Source of the DNA: Corynebacterium suranareeae
GTDB lineage: Bacteria; Actinomycetota; Actinomycetes; Mycobacteriales; Mycobacteriaceae
Assembly: GCF_002355155.1 (NCBI RefSeq)
Contig: NZ_AP017369.1
Span: forward strand, 3,348,001-3,412,000
Direction: 5' to 3'
DNA: 64,000 nt
The notes beneath the pieces were generated by a model that searched no databases, had not been told where the DNA came from, and was given only the letters and a program-made list of their open reading frames with translations. This document shows, piece by piece, positions 58,156-64,000 of this stretch. Numbering within the stretch: the first letter of the stretch is position 1; every line of letters starts with the position of its first letter. The position numbers and the translations under genes are program-made.

Positions 58156-59520
58156 TTAAACTTTTTGGGACTCTTTAGTTTTCGCCCAATCATTAGTGGT
58201 TTCAGCGGTAATTTTGTCGACTTCATCACGCAGTTCCTTAGACCAGGTTTCTTTGGTGGATACCGCTGCGATCAGACCACATAGCGCATAAACCGCGAAT
58301 AGAATTGCTGGCCCATACCAATCAAACTTGATGTAGAGCAGGGTTGTGGCAAATGGAGTAATCCCAGAGATCATTGCGGAGATCTGGTACGCCAGTGAAG
58401 CTCCTGAAGAACGTACGTTTGCGCTAAACAGTTCTGGGAACCATGCCCCTTGTGCACCCGCAAGGGCATTTTGGCAAACACAATAGGAGACAATGAACAC
58501 CACAATCATGAGGATAGTGTTTCCTGTGTTGACCAGAACGAACATGGGGAATGCCCACACGATAGAGAATGCACAGACGTAGATGTATTGGGGGCGCCGT
58601 CCACGTTTGTCGGTGTTTCGACCCCACCAAACGGTAGCGAAGCTGCCCAGTGCAGCAGCGATACAGAGTGCCAATAGAGTGTCACTGTTATTGCCGATTG
58701 GTGGTTCATGGTTAACGATATAGCTCATCATGTAGGTGATTGCGACTGCATAACCTGCCGTTTCTGCAACGCGCAAACCAATGCCTCGAACGATGTTGCG
58801 CCAGTCAGTACGAAAGACCTCGACAATTGGAGACTTAACCACGGTGCCGGAGTTCTTAACTTCATCAAAGACCGGGGACTCAGGAACCTTGTTTCGAATG
58901 ACCATGCCAACCACTACAAGGACTGCTGAGAAGAGGAATGGAGTCCTCCAGGCCCAGTCACCTGGTAATGCAACAGATACTAAGAACACAAGGTTGGCCA
59001 ACAGAAGGCCCACAGGGAAGCCAGCTTGAACAAAGCTGGTGAAGAATCCCTTTCGCTTCCACGGTGCATGTTCGTATGTCATCAAAATTGCACCACCCCA
59101 TTCCGCACCGAAGGCAAGGCCCTGGAGGATGCGCACGGTGACCAGCAAGATTGGGGCAAGTACGCCTACTTGATCATAGGTAGGGAGGCAACCGATGAGG
59201 AATGTTGCCAATCCCATGAGAAGCAGGGAAGCAACCAGGACAGGCTTTCGGCCGACCTTATCTCCTAGATGACCACCTATGACGCCTCCGATTGGTCGGG
59301 CGATGAACCCTACGCCGAGTGTTGCAAATGATGCAAGAACACCGGTCATGGGGTCTTGGCTGGGGAAGAACGCCGCACCGAGGTACAGAGCAGATGCGGT
59401 GCCGAATCCGATGAAATCATAACTTTCAATCATCGCACCAACAGCAGATCCACTGGCTACGCGCTTTGCATCTTTGGTGCCATGCACTGGCCCGCGGATA
59501 TCAACTTTCGAGTCTTGCAT
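58156..59520 (-). CDS. MHS-family MFS permease of the catabolic module
   Basis: 454 residues, 12 helices, of the metabolite:H+ symporter family (SAVGAMIESYDFIGFG, GHLGDKVGRKPVLV). It imports carboxylates or similar small organic compounds with protons. It is divergent from the SDR-transketolase genes across a 207-bp operator-rich region and convergent with the GntR regulator, so it is probably the uptake system for the substrate those enzymes act on. Confidence 0.85.
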   Translation of the reverse strand: MQDSKVDIRGPVHGTKDAKRVASGSAVGAMIESYDFIGFGTASALYLGAAFFPSQDPMTGVLASFATLGVGFIARPIGGVIGGHLGDKVGRKPVLVASLLLMGLATFLIGCLPTYDQVGVLAPILLVTVRILQGLAFGAEWGGAILMTYEHAPWKRKGFFTSFVQAGFPVGLLLANLVFLVSVALPGDWAWRTPFLFSAVLVVVGMVIRNKVPESPVFDEVKNSGTVVKSPIVEVFRTDWRNIVRGIGLRVAETAGYAVAITYMMSYIVNHEPPIGNNSDTLLALCIAAALGSFATVWWGRNTDKRGRRPQYIYVCAFSIVWAFPMFVLVNTGNTILMIVVFIVSYCVCQNALAGAQGAWFPELFSANVRSSGASLAYQISAMISGITPFATTLLYIKFDWYGPAILFAVYALCGLIAAVSTKETWSKELRDEVDKITAETTNDWAKTKESQKV

Positions 59521-59592
59521 TTTTGTCTCCTAGATTCCATCTCACACCCAGATTTGTGTGTTGCAGAACACTTTGCAACAAAACCGTGCCTC

Positions 59593-59691
59593 ATGTCAAC
59601 TGTTTAACTGATAATTGTCCTACTGTTGACATTAGGACAGCCGGCACCATAATGTGTGACCTACGTCAACTTTGATTGCTTTTAGTTGACG
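59593..59691. promoter_or_regulatory. Divergent promoter with four GTCAAC boxes
   Basis: ATGTCAAC (59593-59600) and GTTGACAT (59625-59632) form one inverted pair; CGTCAACT (59664-59671) and AGTTGACG (59684-59691) form another. TGTCCTA/TAGGACA (59616-59639) is a third. TTGACA (59626-59631) with CATAAT (59648-59653) can serve as a promoter toward the SDR gene. Fits control by the nearby GntR protein. Confidence 0.5.
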
Positions 59692-59727
59692 CGATCATTT
59701 ACAAAATTCAGAAGTCAGGAGCTCTCA

Positions 59728-60498
59728 ATGCCCACCGAAAACCAGTCCGTCCTTACCGCTGTCGTTACTGGCGGAGCCGCCCCTCGTGGCATCGGCCAAG
59801 CAACAGCGCGTCGATATGCGCAAGAAGGCTGGGCAGTTGCCATCCTCGACCTCAATGAAGCCGCTGCTAAGCAGCGCGCTGCCGAGATTTCTGCAGAAAC
59901 TGGCGCTCCCACTATTGGTATCCAGTGCAACGTCACTGACCCTGTATCCGTTGCCGCAGCTGCTGAAGCTGTCAAGAACTCGGATCTACCAGCGGTTGGA
60001 GCGCTCGCAGCAATCGCAGGTGTGGCTTCTCCAGTAGACTTCCTCGATCTCACTCTCGATGAATTCAACCGCATCATCGCAGTGAATCTCACTGGAACTT
60101 TCCTAACTTGCCAAGCATTTTTGCCACAAATGATTGAAAGCGGATACGGACGCATAGTCACTACCTCATCGGTAACCGCCCAGCATGGTGGTGGAGTGTT
60201 CTCTAAGACGTCCTATGCTGCTGCCAAGGCTGGCATTCTCGGGTTGACCCGTGGCATCGCTCGCGAGTTTGCACACTTGGGCATCACCGCAAACTCGATT
60301 GCTCCGGGCGTTGTCGACACCGACATCCGCGTTGGCAGCACTCCTGATAGAGAAAAGCAGCTATCTGAATCTGTCCCACTAGGGCGCCAGGCAAGCCCTG
60401 AGGAGATTGCAGCGCTATATGTCTGGCTGAGTAGCAAAGACGCAGGCTACATCACTGGAACAACTCAGTCCATCAACGGCGGATCCTACGTATCCTAA
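59728..60498 (+). CDS. Short-chain dehydrogenase/reductase
   Basis: 256 residues of the classical SDR type: the cofactor motif TGGAAPRGIGQATARRY near the N-terminus, the catalytic TSSVTAQHGGG segment and YAAAKAGILG with the catalytic Tyr and Lys, and GITANSIAPGVVDTDI at the end of the fold. ATG 59728 follows AGGAG. It oxidises a hydroxyl to a ketone with NAD(P). Placed just before split transketolase genes, it probably makes the keto group their substrate needs; the substrate is unknown. Confidence 0.85.
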   Translation: MPTENQSVLTAVVTGGAAPRGIGQATARRYAQEGWAVAILDLNEAAAKQRAAEISAETGAPTIGIQCNVTDPVSVAAAAEAVKNSDLPAVGALAAIAGVASPVDFLDLTLDEFNRIIAVNLTGTFLTCQAFLPQMIESGYGRIVTTSSVTAQHGGGVFSKTSYAAAKAGILGLTRGIAREFAHLGITANSIAPGVVDTDIRVGSTPDREKQLSESVPLGRQASPEEIAALYVWLSSKDAGYITGTTQSINGGSYVS

Positions 60499-60525
60499 GC
60501 AACTTTTACCTATAGAAGGAGAATC

Positions 60526-61407
60526 ATGACCAGCACACTACCTCCGGCGCAATCAATTGATTTGCGCGTATCCACTATCAAAGAAGCTGCCTACAACATC
60601 CGCATGGGAGTTCTCGAGCAGGGTGAGGCCCAGGGTGAGGGCTACGTTGGCCAGGGACTTGGATCCGCGGATATTCTCGCCGCAGTGTATAAAGACCAGC
60701 TTCGCTACAAATCAGAAGATCCAGAATGGGAGAATCGCGATCACTTTCTCTTGTCCATTGGCCACTACGCGCTTGCCCTGTACTCAGCCCTGGCAGAAGC
60801 ACAGGTTATTCCACGCGAAGAGCTTTTGACCTATGCAGCTGATAACTCTCGTCTTCCAATGTCTGCCATGAGTACCTACACTCCAGGCGTAGAAATCGCT
60901 GGAGGTTCTCTTGGCCACGGACTGGGACTGGGCGTCGGTCGAGCACTTGGATTGCGTGCTCAAGGCCGTGATGATCAAAAAGTCTTCGTACTTTTCTCTG
61001 ATGGCGAGCTTGATGAAGGATCAACCTGGGAAGCTGCCATGGCTGCATCTCATTGGAAACTCGGAAATCTTATCGCCATCGTAGATATGAATGGTCTCCA
61101 AGCGGATGGTCCCACTGCTGAAGTATTGAGCAACGAACCTCAAGAGGACCGCTGGACTGCCTTCGGTTGGCACACCCAACGCGTCAATGGAAATGATCCG
61201 CAAGCCTTACTAGAGGCATTTGATGCTGTATCGAACAGCGCAAACGTCACAGGTCAGCCACACATCATCATTTGTGACACCACCGTGGGCAAGGGCGTCC
61301 CCATGCTAGAAAGTCGCGAAAAGCTTCATTTCATGAAGATTGCCACAGATGAATGGAGCGTATGTAAAGAGCAGCTCACCGATGGATTCAAGAACGAGGA
61401 AAACTAA
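60526..61407 (+). CDS. Transketolase, N-terminal subunit
   Basis: 293 residues corresponding to the thiamine-diphosphate-binding half of transketolase: GGSLGHGLGLGVGRALG, SDGELDEGSTWEAAMAASHW and IVDMNGLQADG hold the GDG-x(n)-N type motif. Family transketolases are ~650 residues in one chain; here the enzyme is split in two. AAGGAG precedes ATG 60526. It follows the SDR gene by 27 bp and precedes the C-terminal half by 1 bp. Confidence 0.9.
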   Translation: MTSTLPPAQSIDLRVSTIKEAAYNIRMGVLEQGEAQGEGYVGQGLGSADILAAVYKDQLRYKSEDPEWENRDHFLLSIGHYALALYSALAEAQVIPREELLTYAADNSRLPMSAMSTYTPGVEIAGGSLGHGLGLGVGRALGLRAQGRDDQKVFVLFSDGELDEGSTWEAAMAASHWKLGNLIAIVDMNGLQADGPTAEVLSNEPQEDRWTAFGWHTQRVNGNDPQALLEAFDAVSNSANVTGQPHIIICDTTVGKGVPMLESREKLHFMKIATDEWSVCKEQLTDGFKNEEN

Positions 61408-61408
61408 C

Positions 61409-62404
61409 ATGACCACTGCAACCCAAAAGGCTCCGCTGCGTTCAGCAGCCATGATCGCATCGATTGCAGATGCAGGCGTTCCCACTACCAAGGCTCCACT
61501 GGGTGCTGCCTTAAACAAAGTGGCAGAAATCGATCCACGCATTGTGGGTCTTAGTGCAGACTTAGCCAAATACACCGACATGCATATTTTCAGAGATAAA
61601 TTCCCTGACCGCTTTTTCCAAATGGGAATGGCAGAGCAGTCGCTACTCATGGCAGCGGCCGGTATGGCTGAAGTTGGGCTTGTACCTTTCGCCTCCACCT
61701 ATTCGGTTTTTGCTACTCGACGAGCCTATGACTTTTTGTGCCTCGACATCGCTGAGCCCAACATCAACGTCAATATCATGGCAGCTCTCCCAGGTCTTAC
61801 CACTGGATACGGCCCATCTCACCAGGCCACCGAGGATATCAACATTCTTCGTGGCATTCCCAATCTAACCATCATTGATCCTTGTGATGCTGTTGATATT
61901 GAGCAAGCCGTTCCTCAACTGGTAGATATCCCTGGCCCTACCTACACCCGGCTTCTGCGAGGCGCCGTCCCTCGCATCCTCGATCAGTACGATTATCAGT
62001 TTGAGGTAGGTAAGGCCAAGGTTGTTCGTCCAGGCGATGACGCTCTACTAGTTTCTTCCGGATTAATGACAATGCGTGCACTTCTCGTTGCCGAGGAACT
62101 ATCCAAACAAGGAATTGAAGTCTCCGTGCTGCACTGCGCAACCATCAAGCCATTTGATGAGGAAACGGTGGTCAGGGAAGTCAATACTGATCGCACCGTT
62201 TTCACGTTGGAAAACCACACTGTGATCGGTGGACTGTTCAGCTGCGTTGCAGAAGCACTGGCTAAGCAGGGCATTGGAAAGAAAATTCACCACATCGCAC
62301 TTCCAGATGAGTTCCTTGCAGCGGGAGCCTTACCCACTCTGCACGATCGTTATGGCCTTTCAAAGGAAGCTGTCCTTAAACGAGTGCTACAAGAAATTAA
62401 GTAG
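61409..62404 (+). CDS. Transketolase, C-terminal subunit
   Basis: 331 residues from ATG 61409. It carries the pyrimidine-binding half with the catalytic glutamate in GMAEQSLLMAAAG and the C-terminal domain (HCATIKPFDEETVVREV). With the upstream subunit it should form a heteromeric transketolase that moves two-carbon ketol units. Split transketolases are often tied to a single catabolic pathway, which fits this module. The gene ends at a good terminator. Confidence 0.9.
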   Translation: MTTATQKAPLRSAAMIASIADAGVPTTKAPLGAALNKVAEIDPRIVGLSADLAKYTDMHIFRDKFPDRFFQMGMAEQSLLMAAAGMAEVGLVPFASTYSVFATRRAYDFLCLDIAEPNINVNIMAALPGLTTGYGPSHQATEDINILRGIPNLTIIDPCDAVDIEQAVPQLVDIPGPTYTRLLRGAVPRILDQYDYQFEVGKAKVVRPGDDALLVSSGLMTMRALLVAEELSKQGIEVSVLHCATIKPFDEETVVREVNTDRTVFTLENHTVIGGLFSCVAEALAKQGIGKKIHHIALPDEFLAAGALPTLHDRYGLSKEAVLKRVLQEIK

Positions 62405-62421
62405 CTTAATTTTCCCTCCGC

Positions 62422-62455
62422 ACCCGACGTCATTCACGGCGTCGGGTTGTTTCTT
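62422..62455 (+). terminator. Terminator after the split transketolase
   Basis: ACCCGACG and CGTCGGGT form an 8-bp stem around a 10-base loop; TGTTTCTTTT follows. It begins 18 bp after the transketolase stop. Confidence 0.8.
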
Positions 62456-62583
62456 TTCCAATGGACCGATCTTTCTCTTTAACCGGTGTCCACTGCAACG
62501 GACAAAGCATGTGAGCTAAAACTCTAACCATTGCCTTAATGTCCTTAGTAACAAATCAGTTGCTTTAGGGAAAGGCGGTGAAC

Positions 62584-64000
62584 ATGAGTAATTCACAGTT
62601 GTCTGCGATAGTGCAGTTGTTGATCACGGAGGGTGATTTCCTCCGGGCGGCACAAGTGGCGCAACATTTGGATGTTTCCACCAAGACTGTTTACCGCCTG
62701 ATTGAAAGCGCTAAGAAGGATCCGGCGTTTAGCAACATTATTGAAAGCCAGCGTGGTTTGGGTTTTCGGATTGCGCCGGGTCGTTTTGAAGATGCTGTGG
62801 AGTTAACGCACCGCCCGAAGCCGTTTACGGAGCCGATGAAGAATGATTTCTCCACTCCGGAGGCAAGGCGTCGTTCGATTTTGGTGAAGTTGTTGCTTAA
62901 TTCGCCAGCTCCGGTGAGTGTTGTGGATATTCTTGGTGAGTTTTTCATCAGTGAGTTCACGTTGCGTGCTGATGAGCCTCATTTAAGAAGTTGGTGCGAT
63001 GGTTTCGGCCTAACCTTGTCTAGGAAATCTGCGACTATGTCGATTTCAGGTTCAGAGAAGTCGGTGCGGTTGGCGTTGTCGGATACGTTTTCTGCAGCTT
63101 CGGAGAAGCCTTTCCTGGCGGCTACCACTTTGGGTGATGAGCGCATCTTGGGCACGGTTGAAAAGGCTGTGTCGCATATTGAGGAAACTCTTAATGCCAC
63201 GGTGCCACAGCCGTATCGGATGAATTTGGAGTCTCACCTTTATATTGTGTTGCTGCGTGCGCGCCGAGCTGCGGTTTTATCAAATTCTCTTGAGTTGGGT
63301 ACAGGGCCTCATCCTGGTGCTCCGTTTGCGGAGGTTTCCTTCGAGGCGTTGAAGGAGCTGCAGAAGCTCAGCGGTTTGAATCTTCATATTTCTGAAGCTG
63401 AGTACATCCGCAGGTACTTGGTGTCCTCTAGAACCATCGGAACCCCAGAACCACAAGCAGAATCACAAGCAGAAAACCCCGACTCCGAGCACCACACCGA
63501 GGGTTTAACTGTCACTGATCGTTTCATTGAGCTGGTCGCAGGGAAAGTCGCTGGCCCGTTCCACACGGAGAAGCTGCGGCAGGATCTTGCTGATCACATC
63601 ACACCGATGCTTAATCGTTTGCGGTTTGAGGTGGTGGTGAAAAATCCGCTGATCGCGCAGATCCAGAAGGAGTACCGCGATGTGTATTTAGCGGTCACGG
63701 CTGCTGCGCCGATCATCGCGGAGGAATTCAATTTGCCGCCGATCAGTGATCATGAATCCGGTTACATTTCGCTGTATTTCGCTCGCGAAAAGGAGACTCA
63801 CCGGCGTCCGATCAAGACTGCGGTGATGTGTGCTTCTGGGTTTGGGGTGTCGGAGTTGCTTCGCGTGAAGTTGGAGAATCGTTTCCCTGACCTGCAGATT
63901 CAAGGTGTTTACAGCCTGGAGGACTACCCGGCGCGTATCCCCGATGACATTGAGCTAATCGTGTCCAGCGTCAGTGTTCCTCGCACGGAGTTGTCTGCGC
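62584..64000 (+). CDS. PRD-containing transcriptional regulator with PTS EIIB-like domain (runs off window)
   Basis: At least 472 residues, still open at the right edge, so the true end is outside. An N-terminal helix-turn-helix (EGDFLRAAQVAQHLDVSTKTVYRLI) is followed by two PRD-like domains and an EIIB-like domain whose phosphocysteine lies in VMCASGFGVSELLRVKLENRF. Such regulators (MtlR/BglG/LicR group) are switched by PTS phosphorylation and activate PTS operons, expected just beyond the window. A GTG-rich leader with AAAGGCGG precedes ATG 62584. A Glu/Ala/Pro-rich insert lies near residues 285-305. Confidence 0.82.
   Translation, partial: MSNSQLSAIVQLLITEGDFLRAAQVAQHLDVSTKTVYRLIESAKKDPAFSNIIESQRGLGFRIAPGRFEDAVELTHRPKPFTEPMKNDFSTPEARRRSILVKLLLNSPAPVSVVDILGEFFISEFTLRADEPHLRSWCDGFGLTLSRKSATMSISGSEKSVRLALSDTFSAASEKPFLAATTLGDERILGTVEKAVSHIEETLNATVPQPYRMNLESHLYIVLLRARRAAVLSNSLELGTGPHPGAPFAEVSFEALKELQKLSGLNLHISEAEYIRRYLVSSRTIGTPEPQAESQAENPDSEHHTEGLTVTDRFIELVAGKVAGPFHTEKLRQDLADHITPMLNRLRFEVVVKNPLIAQIQKEYRDVYLAVTAAAPIIAEEFNLPPISDHESGYISLYFAREKETHRRPIKTAVMCASGFGVSELLRVKLENRFPDLQIQGVYSLEDYPARIPDDIELIVSSVSVPRTELSA

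Overview
The window is about 64 kb of a Gram-positive actinobacterial chromosome, almost certainly Corynebacterium glutamicum or a very close relative. I base this on recognisable proteins and gene order from memory, with no database search: an MHS permease followed by lldD, then msrA/sodA, the haem-responsive pair hrrS-hrrA, the sulfur regulator mcbR, a 5S-23S-16S rRNA operon, dnaB-rplI-ssb-rpsF, a class A PBP, a malR-like MarR gene with a universal stress gene, and ino1.

Layout. 1-8.2 kb: the end of a metallophosphoesterase, a lactate uptake/oxidation operon (MHS permease and lldD) behind an LldR-type operator, a HigB/HigA-ImmA toxin-antitoxin pair, a LURP-one protein with an M20 hydrolase, and divergent msrA and sodA. 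8.2-20.9 kb: a repeat-rich gap, a LysR/MFS divergent pair, a membrane-cupredoxin fusion, a RecB-like nuclease, hrrA and hrrS, a lipoprotein whose start codon overlaps that of hrrS, a class E sortase with a coupled 50-residue membrane protein, and a YidC paralogue. 20.9-26.3 kb: mcbR, a GlsB-like protein, a universal stress protein, an LLM oxidoreductase, a pseudouridine synthase and a small lipoprotein. 26.4-32.3 kb: one rRNA operon on the minus strand with its leader and terminator. 32.3-39 kb: a YtrA-like GntR gene, an NYN-domain protein, a PspA homologue, thioredoxin, a degenerate HMA protein, an MFS permease and a PadR pair. 39-48.6 kb: dnaB, a DnaA-box cluster, rplI-ssb-rpsF, a small secreted peptide and a cell-envelope operon (PBP, GT87-type membrane protein, small membrane protein). 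48.6-57.4 kb: malR-usp, a haem-oxygenase-like ABM protein, trhO, a MacAB-like efflux operon and ino1. 57.4-64 kb: a likely carbon-source module (GntR regulator, MHS permease, SDR dehydrogenase, two-subunit transketolase) and the start of a PRD/PTS regulator that runs off the window.

The most notable non-coding signals are two. (1) A family of exactly 58-bp palindromes, seven copies at four loci. At three loci they form pairs separated by exactly 14 bp. Their inner stems change by compensatory substitution, and all four loci share a flanking module of about 60-80 bp. (2) A cluster of perfect and near-perfect DnaA boxes about 130-420 bp upstream of dnaB. A second hairpin family of 41-43 bp fills other gaps. 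Three genes shorter than 60 codons are described: a membrane protein (18430-18582), a secreted peptide (44005-44148) and a possible amphipathic, porin-like peptide (24467-24607).
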